Shown here one piece after another: positions 7,961 through 16,244 of a stretch of DNA of 64,000 nt. Numbering within the stretch: position 1 is the stretch's first letter; every line of letters starts with the position of its first letter. A program made the translations under genes and the position numbers. Origin of the DNA: JBBIMP01 sp037444305 (GTDB lineage Bacteria > Acidobacteriota > UBA6911); NCBI GenBank assembly GCA_037444305.1, contig JBBIMP010000031.1, positions 3,880 through 67,879 of the forward strand, given 5' to 3'. The notes below the pieces were generated by a model. The model did no database searches. It worked only from the letters and a program-made list of their open reading frames with translations, and was not told where the DNA came from.

Positions 7961-10399
7961 TCAGACGTTCAGCTTCATGCCTTCTTCGATGTCGCGGCCG
8001 ATCGGCATGTAGAAGAGGCTCTCGCCGTCGAGGTAGATCTCGAGCGCAGTGTTCGGTTTGAACTGGTTCTTGATGAGGGCTTCGGCCAGGGGGTCTTCGA
8101 TGTATTTCTGGATCGCGCGCCTGAGCGGCCGGGCTCCGTAGGAACGGTCGCGGCAGGTCTTCCTGACGATCCAGGAGCGCACCTCCGCGGAGACGGAGAG
8201 GCTGATCCTCTTCTGTTTCATCACCTCGTTCACCTGGGAAATGAGCAGGGCCACGATCCGTTCCAGGTCCTGGTCGCTGAGGGATTCGAAGATGATGACC
8301 TCGTCGAGCCGGTTCAGGAATTCGGGGTTGAAGACGCGCTTCACCTCCCCGTGGATCATCTCCCCGGTCTTCTTGGCATCCGATTCTGCGCCGGTGTGGA
8401 ACCCCATGTGGCCCCGCTTGTCGAGGAACCGCGCGCCGATGTTGGAAGTCATGATGATGATGCAGTTCTTGAAGTCGATCGTATTCCCGTGGGAGTCGGT
8501 CATCTGTCCGTCTTCGAAAACCTGCAGCAGGATGTTGAAGACGTCCGGATGGGCCTTTTCGATCTCGTCGAGCAGGAGGACGGAGTAGGGGCTGCGCTTC
8601 ACCTTCTCGGTCAGCTGCCCCCCTTCCTCGTGGCCCACATAGCCGGGGGGGGAGCCGATGAGCTTGGAAACGGAGTGCTTCTCCATGTATTCCGACATGT
8701 CGAGCCGTATGAGGGCCGATTCGGTCCCGAAGAGGAACGCCGTCAGGGACTTCGCCATTTCGGTTTTGCCCACGCCCGTCGGCCCGAGGAAGAGGAAGGA
8801 GCCGACCGGTCTGGCGGGCGACTTGAGGCCGGCCCGCGACCGGCGGATCGCCTTGCTGAGCGCGGCGATGGCCTTGTCCTGGCTGACGATGCGCTTGTGG
8901 AGCTCCTCCTCCATGCGCAGCAGCTTCGACATCTCCTCTTCGTGGATCGAGGAAACCGGCACCCCGGTCCATTTGGAGATGACCTCTTCTATGTCCTCGC
9001 GCGTGACCCTCTGCGGTACGGTGGTGCTGAGCTTCCAGCGCTCCCGGATCACCCGGAGCTGTTCCTTGGCGCTGTCCTCTTCCATCCGGTATTTCGCCGC
9101 CTTCTCGAATTCGTGGGCCGCGATCGCGCTTTCTATCCTCCCGTCGATCAACTTCAAGCGTCTCTGGATGCTGATCATCTCCTCGGGCAGGGCGCTGGCC
9201 CGCAGCTTGACACGGGCGCCGGCCTCGTCGATCAAGTCGATCGCCTTGTCCGGGAGAAACCGGTCCGGGATGTAGCGGTTGGACAGGTACACGGCCCCTT
9301 CCAGGGCTTCGTCGGCGTAGCGCAGCTGGTGGAAGCTCTCGTATTTTTCCTTGATCCCGCGGAGGATGCGGATGCTCTCCTCTTCGTTGGGCGCCGCAAC
9401 CTTGATCGCCTGGAAGCGCCGCTCCAGCGAGCGGTCCTTCTCGATCGAGCGCCGGTACTCGTACGGCGTGGTCGAACCGATGCACTGGATCTCGCCGCGC
9501 GAGAGGGCGGGCTTCAGGATATTGGCCGCGTCCAGCGAACCTTCGGCCGAGCCGGCGCCGACGAGCGTGTGCAGTTCGTCCACGAACACGACCATGTTGC
9601 GGTTCTCGACCAGCTCCTTCATGATCGTCTTCAACCGCTCCTCGAACTGTCCCCGGTATTTCGTGCCCGCGACGATGAGCGATATGTCCAGCGCCAGGAT
9701 CCTCTTATCCCTCAGCTGCGGGGGAACTCGGCCGTTGACGATTCTCTGGGCCAGCCCTTCCACGATTGCGGTTTTCCCCACCCCCGGCTCGCCGATCAAC
9801 ACCGGATTGTTCTTCGTTCTCCGGCAGAGGATCTGGATCATCCGCTCGATCTCGTTGTCCCGCCCTATCAGCGGGTCGAGCGCATCGTTGGCGGCCGCCT
9901 CGGTCAGGTCCCGGGAGAACTCCGACAGGCTGAGCTGTTCGCGGGCACGGCCCTGCAGCTGCTTTTCGGGGGCGCCGCGGCTCAGTTCCTCCCGGATGAT
10001 CGAGGCTCGCAGTCCCCTCTCCCGCAGGATCTCGGCCGCGACCGATTTCTCCTCGCGGAGAAGGCCAAGGAGCATGTGCTCGGTCCCGATGTGCTTGTGC
10101 GAGAGCCGCTCCGACTCCTCCGCCGCGGCGTTCAGCACGCGCTTGCATTCGTCGGAAAACGGGAGGTCCACAGAGGTGGAAACCCTCTCCCGGATCGTCG
10201 TGCGTCCTTCTATCTCTTTGCGAATGCTTTCGATAGAGGTGTTGGCCTTGGGGAAGAAACGGTTGGTGAGGTTCTTGTCTTCGCGGATCAGGCCCAGCAG
10301 AAGATGCTCGGTTTCGATGTGGGGACTGCCGAACTGGCTGGCCTCGTAGCGCGCGAAAAAGATGACGCGCCGGGCCTTTTCCGTATATTTCTCAAACAT
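7961..10399 (-). CDS. clpC: ATP-dependent Clp protease ATP-binding subunit ClpC
   Basis: 812 residues, standard ClpC length. Two Clp-N repeats (about 1-140, beginning MFEKYTEKARRVIFFARYEA and containing 'HIETEHLLLGLI' and 'HIGTEHMLLGLL') are followed by AAA-1 with Walker A 'GEPGVGKTAIVEG', a UVR-like middle segment (about 410-450), and AAA-2 with 'GPTGVGKTEMAKSL'. A C-terminal ClpB_D2-small domain ends the protein. It unfolds substrates for ClpP; the ClpP-binding loop in AAA-2 is not obvious to me. The family is typical of Firmicutes, Cyanobacteria and Acidobacteriota. It has its own perfect TATAAT -10 box about 36 nt upstream of the start, so it can be expressed separately from the lol genes. 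Confidence 0.94.
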   Translation of the reverse strand: MFEKYTEKARRVIFFARYEASQFGSPHIETEHLLLGLIREDKNLTNRFFPKANTSIESIRKEIEGRTTIRERVSTSVDLPFSDECKRVLNAAAEESERLSHKHIGTEHMLLGLLREEKSVAAEILRERGLRASIIREELSRGAPEKQLQGRAREQLSLSEFSRDLTEAAANDALDPLIGRDNEIERMIQILCRRTKNNPVLIGEPGVGKTAIVEGLAQRIVNGRVPPQLRDKRILALDISLIVAGTKYRGQFEERLKTIMKELVENRNMVVFVDELHTLVGAGSAEGSLDAANILKPALSRGEIQCIGSTTPYEYRRSIEKDRSLERRFQAIKVAAPNEEESIRILRGIKEKYESFHQLRYADEALEGAVYLSNRYIPDRFLPDKAIDLIDEAGARVKLRASALPEEMISIQRRLKLIDGRIESAIAAHEFEKAAKYRMEEDSAKEQLRVIRERWKLSTTVPQRVTREDIEEVISKWTGVPVSSIHEEEMSKLLRMEEELHKRIVSQDKAIAALSKAIRRSRAGLKSPARPVGSFLFLGPTGVGKTEMAKSLTAFLFGTESALIRLDMSEYMEKHSVSKLIGSPPGYVGHEEGGQLTEKVKRSPYSVLLLDEIEKAHPDVFNILLQVFEDGQMTDSHGNTIDFKNCIIIMTSNIGARFLDKRGHMGFHTGAESDAKKTGEMIHGEVKRVFNPEFLNRLDEVIIFESLSDQDLERIVALLISQVNEVMKQKRISLSVSAEVRSWIVRKTCRDRSYGARPLRRAIQKYIEDPLAEALIKNQFKPNTALEIYLDGESLFYMPIGRDIEEGMKLNV

Positions 10400-10412
10400 A
10401 AAAACCGTCCAC

Positions 10413-10425
10413 GTTGCCAGGCAAC
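10413..10425. promoter_or_regulatory. Perfect 13-bp palindrome in the clpC leader (possible operator)
   Basis: GTTGCC-A-GGCAAC, six-base arms around one central base, lies between the predicted clpC transcription start and its ATG. It could be a small operator or a short 5' hairpin covering the translation start region. It does not resemble CIRCE or a CtsR heptad repeat that I know. Confidence 0.4.
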
Positions 10426-10434
10426 CTGATTTTC

Positions 10435-10463
10435 ATTATACGGAGGTTCACGACTCCTGCAAA
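10435..10463 (-). promoter_or_regulatory. clpC promoter (TTTGCA-17-TATAAT)
   Basis: Read on the minus strand: a perfect -10 TATAAT (10435-10440), a 17-bp spacer, and a weak -35 TTTGCA (10458-10463). Transcription would begin about 30 nt before the clpC ATG. The -10 is strong evidence; the -35 matches the consensus at only four of six positions. Confidence 0.55.
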
Positions 10464-10635
10464 GGACTCTGTTGTTTTGATAAAGGGTAGAAAGTTGCCG
10501 GGCCGGTCCGCCAACAGCTTTCCCTCCTCGATGCGGAACTCCCGGGGCCTTCCCGTGGGCCGGGTCCCAGCCGCCCTCCCAAGGTGTCGTATAAGTAGTT
10601 AATATTGAATTGTTTACAGTTTCAGTTGACTTTAT

Positions 10636-11355
10636 TCAGGCGCGAGCCGTTCCCGGATCGAAGTTGTTCGCCTGCCACCGGGAGGGCTCGAGCTTTCCTT
10701 CCGCCAGGCGGTAGCTCCGTGTGCATATCCGGGCCAGCTTCTCGTTGTGGGTTACGATGATGGAGGTCAGGCCATGGCGCGCGTGCATCTCCAGCAGCAC
10801 CTGCCCGATCTCCTCGCTCGTGTGGGGATCCAGGTTGCCGGTCGGCTCGTCTGCCAGCAGAAGCTTTGGCTTTCCTGCCAGCGCCCGGGCCAGCGCGACG
10901 CGTTGCTGCTCGCCCCCCGAAAGCTCGCCGGGCCGGTGATGCGTCCTCTCGGCCAGTCCTACCTCCGCGAGCAGCTCTTCGGCCTCGGGGGAGGCGGAGT
11001 CCCGCGACCGGCCCCTGAGCAGGAGCGGCATCATGACGTTTTCCAGGGCGGTGAACTCGGGTAGAAGGTGGTGAAACTGGAAGACGAATCCGATGGTCTC
11101 ATTCCTGAAGGCAGAGAGCTCCTTCGGGCGCATCCGGGTGATCTCCCTGCCGTGGATTACGATGGATCCCCCGTCGGGTTTGTCCATGCCGCCGAGCAAG
11201 TGCAGAAGCGTGCTCTTGCCCGAGCCCGAGACCCCGGTCACGGCAGCCATCTCGCTTCGGGGCAGCTCCAGGTCGAGATTCACGAGTATCTCCAGGCGCT
11301 GTTCGCCGGATGGAAACCCCTTGCAGACTCCGCGGACCGACAGCATCTCATTCAT
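10636..11355 (-). CDS. lolD: Lipoprotein-releasing ABC transporter ATPase LolD
   Basis: 239 residues with the full ABC set: Walker A 'GVSGSGKST', Q-loop 'VFQFHHLLPEFTALENV' (the HHLLPEF segment is characteristic of LolD/MacB-type ATPases), signature 'LSGGEQQRVALARAL', Walker B 'LLLADEPTGNLD' and the H-switch 'IIVTHN'. It powers extraction of outer-membrane lipoproteins from the inner membrane. The start overlaps the stop of the LolE-like gene by 8 bp, so the two are translationally coupled. The C-terminal extension after about residue 220 is not conserved. Confidence 0.93.
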   Translation of the reverse strand: MNEMLSVRGVCKGFPSGEQRLEILVNLDLELPRSEMAAVTGVSGSGKSTLLHLLGGMDKPDGGSIVIHGREITRMRPKELSAFRNETIGFVFQFHHLLPEFTALENVMMPLLLRGRSRDSASPEAEELLAEVGLAERTHHRPGELSGGEQQRVALARALAGKPKLLLADEPTGNLDPHTSEEIGQVLLEMHARHGLTSIIVTHNEKLARICTRSYRLAEGKLEPSRWQANNFDPGTARA

Positions 11356-12607
11356 GGCGCAGAACCTCCACGGGATCGAGCCGGGCGGCGCTGCGGGCGG
11401 GGTAGATCGTCGCCAGGAAGCTGATCAGGAGCGCCGTGCCGGACACTATGACCACGTCCCACGGCTTCAGGTGAAACGGGACATAGGGGATGCTGTAGAC
11501 TTCCGCCTCCAGGCGGATCACCTCGTAGGCATTGAGAATCCAGCTGGCGGCCGACCCGAGCAGTGCGCCGAGGACGGTACCCACCAGCCCTATGATCAGC
11601 CCCTGCAGCATGAAGACGCGCATGATGATCTTCTGCGTCGCGCCCATGGCCGTCAGAATGGCGATATCCCGCTGCTTCTCCAGGACCATCATGATGAGGG
11701 TCGTCACGATGTTGAGCGATGCGACGAAGACGATGAGGCTGATCGTGAGAAACAGAGCCAGCTTTTCGAGCTTGAGCGCGGAGAAGAGCGGCTTGTTGAG
11801 GTCGATCCAGGTGGTGGTGCTGTAACCGGGGCCTGCCGCCGCCCGGATCTCCTCCGCAATGGCTTCGGCCTCCTCCAGGTCGGAGGTGCGAAACTGCAGG
11901 ACGGAAGCGGAGTCCGGGGAGAAGGAAAAGAGCCTTGCTGCGGACCTCATGTCGGTGTAGACCCAGTTGGCGTCGTAATCCCAGAGGCCCGACTCGAAGA
12001 TCGCGGCCACCCGAAAGGTCTTTTCGGAGGCGGTCATCCCGAAGGGGGTGAGCTTGCCCATGGGAAAGAACACCCTCAGCGGATCCCCCACCTTGAGGCC
12101 GAGAGCCCGGGCCATCTCCCGGCCGATGATGATGCTGCTGGTCGGTGGGGGGAGCTCGGGGTTGGGATCGGGCTCGGGGCTGCGGGCAAGGGCGCCGGGG
12201 TCTCCCTCCACCACGTGGGAGAAAAACTGTGAGATCTGCTCCTCCCTTGCCGGATCGATCCCTTTCATCACCGCCCCCTGGTTGCGCGAGGCGCTGCTGA
12301 CGAACACCTGGTTGAAGATTGCCGGCGCGCTGCCGCGGATGCGCGGGAGTCCCTCCAGCTGCCCCAGGAGGTCGTCGTAGCCGCGGATGGGAGTGTTGTC
12401 GATGCGCAGCAGGTTGACGTGGGAGGTGGCCCCGACGATCTTCTCCTGGATGTCTTCGCGAAATCCGGTGGATAGCGCCAGCGCGATCACCAGCGCCATC
12501 ACGCCGGCCGTGATCCCGAGGACGGAGATCGAGGAGATGACCGACACCATCGTCTGCTTCCGCTTCGCCTTCAGGTAGCGCAGCGCGATGAAGAACTCGA
12601 AGTTCAT
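11348..12607 (-). CDS. lolE: Lipoprotein-releasing ABC transporter permease (LolC/LolE family)
   Basis: 419 residues. An N-terminal transmembrane helix follows the family start 'FEFFIALRYLKAKRKQTMVSVIS'; a periplasmic MacB_PCD-type domain spans about 45-250; three more helices form the FtsX-type module (about 270-410) that ends with 'TIYPARSAARLDPVEVLRHE', the classic C-terminus of LolC/E and MacB permeases. One permease gene with one ATPase suggests a homodimeric LolF-like or LolE2D2 arrangement rather than separate LolC and LolE; no second permease is seen here. Confidence 0.92.
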   Translation of the reverse strand: MNFEFFIALRYLKAKRKQTMVSVISSISVLGITAGVMALVIALALSTGFREDIQEKIVGATSHVNLLRIDNTPIRGYDDLLGQLEGLPRIRGSAPAIFNQVFVSSASRNQGAVMKGIDPAREEQISQFFSHVVEGDPGALARSPEPDPNPELPPPTSSIIIGREMARALGLKVGDPLRVFFPMGKLTPFGMTASEKTFRVAAIFESGLWDYDANWVYTDMRSAARLFSFSPDSASVLQFRTSDLEEAEAIAEEIRAAAGPGYSTTTWIDLNKPLFSALKLEKLALFLTISLIVFVASLNIVTTLIMMVLEKQRDIAILTAMGATQKIIMRVFMLQGLIIGLVGTVLGALLGSAASWILNAYEVIRLEAEVYSIPYVPFHLKPWDVVIVSGTALLISFLATIYPARSAARLDPVEVLRHE

Positions 12608-12649
12608 GTCAACCCGCCAGGTTTATGAAGGGGCGAGAAAAAAGCGCAG

Positions 12650-12704
12650 CCACGAATTCCACGAATTTCACGAAATAACTGAAAATAATTTGTGTAATTC
12701 GTGG
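12650..12704. repeat. CCACGAATT-type palindromic repeat, copy 1 (imperfect)
   Basis: The left arm CCACGAATTCCACGAATT is followed by further TTCACGAA and closed by a degenerate right arm ending in TAATTCGTGG. The same arms form a perfect 18-bp stem at 34553-34596. It sits between lysS and lolE. An interspersed palindromic element is likely; it may also act as a weak transcriptional or mRNA-stability hairpin within the operon. Confidence 0.6.
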
Positions 12705-12745
12705 CAAGAGAAATATCAATCGTGTGCTCGAGGCGTCGCATTGGT

Positions 12746-14245
12746 TCAGGCTCCGGCTTCCGGCCGCAGCAGCGGAAACAGGATGACGTCGCGGATGGAG
12801 CGCGAATTGGTCAGCACCATCACCAGCCGGTCGATGCCGATCCCCTCGCCGGCCGTCGGCGGCATGCCGTAGCTGAGCGCCCGCAGGTAGTCCTCGTCCA
12901 TCACGTGGGCCTCCTCGTCGCCCTGGCCCCTGGCCCGGAGCTGCTCCTCAAACCGCGCGCGCTGTTCCTCCGGGTCGTTCAGCTCCGAGTAGGCATTGGC
13001 GACTTCCATCCCCCCTATGTACAGCTCGAATCGTTCCGCCGTGCCGGAGTCGTCGGGACGCGTTTTGGACAGGGGCGACACCTCGACCGGGTAATCGTAG
13101 ATTAAGGTCGGCTGGATGAGGTGCGGTTCGGCAACGTGTTCGAACACGGAGGACAGGATTTTACCGGGCCCGTCGGCTGCCTCGACCGGCGCCCCCAGCG
13201 CCCTGGCGATCCCTCTGATCTTTTCCGGGGAACGGAGTTCCGCCTTGGAGGGCGCGGGGGCAGGGCCCGGCCAAAAGGCGAGGATGGCCTCGCTCAGGCT
13301 GTAGCGCTGCCACCTGTTGAAATCGAGCGTGTGGCCCTGCCACGGAACCTGGCGGCTGCCGGTGACCGACTCCGCGACCGCGGTCAGCATCTCTTCGGTC
13401 AGGTCCATCAGATCCCGGTAATCGCTGTAGGCCTGGTAGAATTCGAGCATGGTGAACTCGGGATTGTGCTGGGTGGAAATGCCCTCGTTGCGGAATATCC
13501 TGCCCAGTTCGTACACGCGCGGAATCCCCCCGACGATCAGGCGCTTCAGGTGGAGTTCGAGCGCGATCCGAAGGTAGAGCTCCATGTCCAGGGTGTTGTG
13601 ATGGGTGCGGAACGGGCGCGCCAGCGCGCCGCCAGCCAGGGTGTGCAGGACTGGTGTTTCCACCTCCAGGTAGCCGCGGGCGTCGAGAAAGCTCCGGATG
13701 GCGCGGATGATGAGGCTGCGCCTGACGAAGACCTCCCGCACCTCGGGATTGGCGATCAGGTCGACGTAACGCTGACGGTAGCGCGTCTCGACATCGACGA
13801 GGCCATGCCACTTTTCGGGCAGCGGCAGCAGATTCTTGGCGAGGTGCTCGATGCGGGAAGCCATCACGGTGAGCTCCCCGGTCCGGGTTCTGAAGAGCGT
13901 CCCCTCGGCGCCGACCATGTCGCCGATGTCGAACAGCCGGAACAGCTCGAACTGCTCCTCTCCCAGCCTGTCTTTCCGGATGTAAACCTGCAGCCGGCTC
14001 TCGCCGTCGGCCAGGTCCATGAACCCGGCCTTGCCGTGGGGGCGCAGCGAGACGGCCCGGCCGCAGATGCGGACATTCCGCTGCGTTCGCTCGAGCTCGT
14101 CGGCGCTGCTGCCGTCGAAATCCCTGCGGAGCGCCGTCACGGTTTCGGAATAATCGAACCGGCGAGGGTAGGGATCGTGGCCCCGGCGCTTGAGTTCCTG
14201 CAGTTTCAGCCGCCGCTGAACCAGAGGATTGGTGTCGCTCTCCAT
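12746..14245 (-). CDS. lysS: Lysyl-tRNA synthetase, class II
   Basis: 499 residues. An N-terminal OB-fold anticodon-binding domain (about 55-145) precedes a class II catalytic core. Motif 2 is 'GRIFRNEGISTQHNPEFTMLEFYQAY' and motif 3 is 'GEGIGIDRLVMVLTN', both textbook for LysS. It charges tRNA-Lys. It starts 2 bp after the nusB stop, so the two are tightly coupled. The span 'DYPVEVSPLSK' marks lysine-pocket residues. Confidence 0.97.
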   Translation of the reverse strand: MESDTNPLVQRRLKLQELKRRGHDPYPRRFDYSETVTALRRDFDGSSADELERTQRNVRICGRAVSLRPHGKAGFMDLADGESRLQVYIRKDRLGEEQFELFRLFDIGDMVGAEGTLFRTRTGELTVMASRIEHLAKNLLPLPEKWHGLVDVETRYRQRYVDLIANPEVREVFVRRSLIIRAIRSFLDARGYLEVETPVLHTLAGGALARPFRTHHNTLDMELYLRIALELHLKRLIVGGIPRVYELGRIFRNEGISTQHNPEFTMLEFYQAYSDYRDLMDLTEEMLTAVAESVTGSRQVPWQGHTLDFNRWQRYSLSEAILAFWPGPAPAPSKAELRSPEKIRGIARALGAPVEAADGPGKILSSVFEHVAEPHLIQPTLIYDYPVEVSPLSKTRPDDSGTAERFELYIGGMEVANAYSELNDPEEQRARFEEQLRARGQGDEEAHVMDEDYLRALSYGMPPTAGEGIGIDRLVMVLTNSRSIRDVILFPLLRPEAGA

Positions 14246-14247
14246 GC

Positions 14248-14667
14248 CTAGCTTTCCCCTTCTTCGGACAGTTCGTTCATGATGCTGTCCAGGATCCCGT
14301 TCACGAACTGCGCCGATTCGACGGTGGAGAACTTCTTGGCGATCTCCAGCGCCTCGTTGATGACCACCGTGCCCGGCGTGGTGCTTTCATCCAGCAGTTC
14401 GAATACGGCGAGTCTCAGGATATTCCGGTCGACGGCGGCCATGCGGCTGACCCGCCAGTGGCGCGCGTGCTGCTGAATTCTGGCGTCGATCTCCCTTTTG
14501 CGGGCGATGCTCCCCTTGAACAGGCGGTCGGCGAAGTCGCGCACCTTCGCGGGGTGCTGGTTCATCTGCCAGTAGGTCCGGAGGACCTCCTCCGGGTCCA
14601 CCCTGCCCACCTCGTGTTCGTAAAGCATCTGGAGCGCGCACTCGCGCCCGACTCTTCTTATGCCCAT
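14248..14667 (-). CDS. nusB: Transcription antitermination factor NusB
   Basis: 139 residues, all-helical NusB fold. The N-terminal 'GRECALQMLYEHEVG' is the arginine-rich RNA-contact helix, and the C-terminal 'VINEALEIAKKFSTVESAQFVNGILD' is the best conserved signature of the family. With NusE it binds boxA RNA and supports rRNA antitermination. It follows ribH, the common ribH-nusB order in bacteria. Confidence 0.95.
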   Translation of the reverse strand: MGIRRVGRECALQMLYEHEVGRVDPEEVLRTYWQMNQHPAKVRDFADRLFKGSIARKREIDARIQQHARHWRVSRMAAVDRNILRLAVFELLDESTTPGTVVINEALEIAKKFSTVESAQFVNGILDSIMNELSEEGES

Positions 14668-14724
14668 TTCGCTTGGTTCTGCCCCGGTTGCGGAATCGAG
14701 ATGCCCCGAGCTCCCGCCTGCGGC

Positions 14725-15189
14725 CTAGAGCTGCTTGAGGACCTGGACGGTTTCTATCGCGGACATGGCCGCATCGAATCCCTTGTTGCCGGCCTTCAGA
14801 CCCGCCCTCTCGATCGCCTGCTCGGTTGCGTTGCAGGTCAGGATGCCGTAGGCCACCGGGATGCCGGCCTCGGTGCTGAGCGCGGCGAGCGCCTTGGTGA
14901 CGGCGGAGGCGATGTATTCGAAGTGAGGTGTCTCGCCGCGGATGAGCGCGCCGAGGCAGATCACCGCATCGTGCTTTTTCGTGGCCGCGAGTTTTTTTGC
15001 GGCCAGCGGTATCTCGAACGAGCCGGGCACCCAGACCACGGTGATGTCGTCGGGCTGGGCTCCGTTCCGTTCCAGGGCGTCGAGCGCGCCTTTAAGCAGC
15101 CGGTTGCTGATGAGTGAGTTGAATCTGCTGATGACGATCGCGAAGCGGCTCCCTTTCGCGTCGAGTTGCCCTTGAATGATCCTAGCCAT
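14725..15189 (-). CDS. ribH: 6,7-dimethyl-8-ribityllumazine synthase RibH
   Basis: 154 residues. It condenses 5-amino-6-ribitylaminouracil with dihydroxybutanone phosphate, the penultimate step of riboflavin synthesis. Diagnostic motifs are 'VPGSFEIPLAAKKLA', 'GALIRGETPHFEYIA' with catalytic H89, and 'YGILTCNATEQAIERAG'. I chose ATG 15189 (MARIIQG) because GGGGAGAA lies 5-12 nt upstream; the 11-residue extension to 15222 is not conserved. No FMN riboswitch is visible upstream, and the other rib genes are absent. Confidence 0.96.
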   Translation of the reverse strand: MARIIQGQLDAKGSRFAIVISRFNSLISNRLLKGALDALERNGAQPDDITVVWVPGSFEIPLAAKKLAATKKHDAVICLGALIRGETPHFEYIASAVTKALAALSTEAGIPVAYGILTCNATEQAIERAGLKAGNKGFDAAMSAIETVQVLKQL

Positions 15190-15460
15190 AGTGTTCTCCC
15201 CACGCCGGTTCAGGGCACCCATTCTGCAAGAGAGCCCGGCTCAATACAAGCCCAAATCAGGACACTGTTGGGGAAGTGGCGGCGGCGGCAACCCAAGGCG
15301 GACAAGCGCGAGCAGAGACGGACAATGACGCCGGGGAAGGCGTCGCTCTCCAGCAGGATTCGCTGACCTGTGCGATGCAAGCGCCATTGTCCTTGCCGCT
15401 GCGGTGCCCGGCGCAGGCCGTATTCGTTTGGGAGTCACCTTCACCCAGATGGGCAGGCCA

Positions 15461-15688
15461 TTAATCCGAATCAGCTTGATCGCCTAAAGCCTTTTCTTTT
15501 GTTGTTTTGGTCGCTTGGCCAAGGACAGCGCGAATCTCCCTGGCCAACATCTCCGCGGTAAAGGGCTTTTGGATCAAGACATGTGGGCCATCTGTCGGGC
15601 CTTGGTCTTGGACCGCTTCCTCGTCGTGGCTATCCCCATCGGCTTCGTTATCGCTCTTGGGTTTCTCGGACGGAGTTTTTGGTGTCAT
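15461..15688 (-). pseudogene. Remnant of a response-regulator receiver domain C-terminus
   Basis: A 75-residue frame whose middle, 'VLIQKPFTAEMLAREIRAVL', matches the last strand and helix of CheY-like receiver domains, including the conserved Lys-Pro pair. The preceding residues are Asp/Glu/Ser-rich low complexity. The phospho-acceptor aspartate part of the domain is missing. It is most likely the decayed 3' end of a hybrid histidine kinase or response regulator. It lies in a 1-kb low-coding gap beside a second gene remnant and a direct repeat. Confidence 0.5.
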
Positions 15689-15819
15689 GGTTTCTCCTAG
15701 TCCGCTGCCTGGGCCAGGCTCGAGATCAGCGTGGCAGGATCGTGCTTGTTCCAGGATTTTACTCCACTTTTGAGGCCATGGCTGTGCAGAATCAGGTCTG
15801 GCCAAAGGATCGGTTCTGG

Positions 15820-15996
15820 AACCCGTCGCCGGCGCTCCGGGCTCCGTTTACTCCCGGCCGACAACAGCGATTGGCGAAAGCGGCCGCGGCGAACGCCAGT
15901 GAGCGGTCGGGTGACACAGTCAAGTAACGCAACCCGTCGCCGGCGCTCCGGGCTCCGTTTACTCCCGGCCGACAACAGCGATTGGCGAAAGCGGCC
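15820..15996. repeat. Dispersed repeat family A, locus 1: 66-bp direct repeat, two units
   Basis: Two identical 66-bp units (15820-15885 and 15931-15996, period 111 bp) carry the core CCCGTCGC-CG-GCGCTCCGGGCTCCGTTTAC. Related copies of the core and of the 45-bp spacer (AGTGAGCGGTCGGGTGACAC...) occur at 32344-32540, 45517-45645 and 62688-62815. Only two units are present and the unit is long, so this is not a CRISPR array. Confidence 0.85.
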
Positions 15997-15997
15997 A

Positions 15998-16216
15998 CGG
16001 CTGGCTCAGTGTCTGGCCGACCAGCGTGGTTTGCGGGGAGAGAATGGCGGCAACCATTCCGACCTCCTCCGATTCGAGTTCGGGCATTGCCCCTGCCATT
16101 CCCTCCTCGACCGTGAGGCTCTGGAAATCCTGCAGAGTGGTCAGGTTTTCGAGCTTTCCCTGCACCAGCAGCGTGTCGCCCATCTGCAGCGGAACCTCAG
16201 ATAACAACCACAAATC
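15998..16216 (-). pseudogene. Remnant of an SLC13/TrkA-C-type permease
   Basis: The minus-strand frame reads 'VPLQMGDTLLVQGKLENL', then a linker 'PELESEEVG', then 'AAILSPQTTLVGQTL'. This is the pattern of tandem TrkA-C (RCK-C) domains in the cytoplasmic loop of SLC13-type divalent anion permeases. No membrane-spanning part remains. One end abuts the DUF5916 stop codon and the other runs into the 66-bp repeat, so it appears to be a fragment truncated on both sides. Confidence 0.5.
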
Positions 16217-16244
16217 CGGATTTGCCTCGCGGGAACCCCTCCGG

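Noticed and set aside
15820..15996. Possible CRISPR array
   Set aside because: Only two units, each 66 bp with a 45-bp spacer that itself recurs at other loci; no cas genes in the window.
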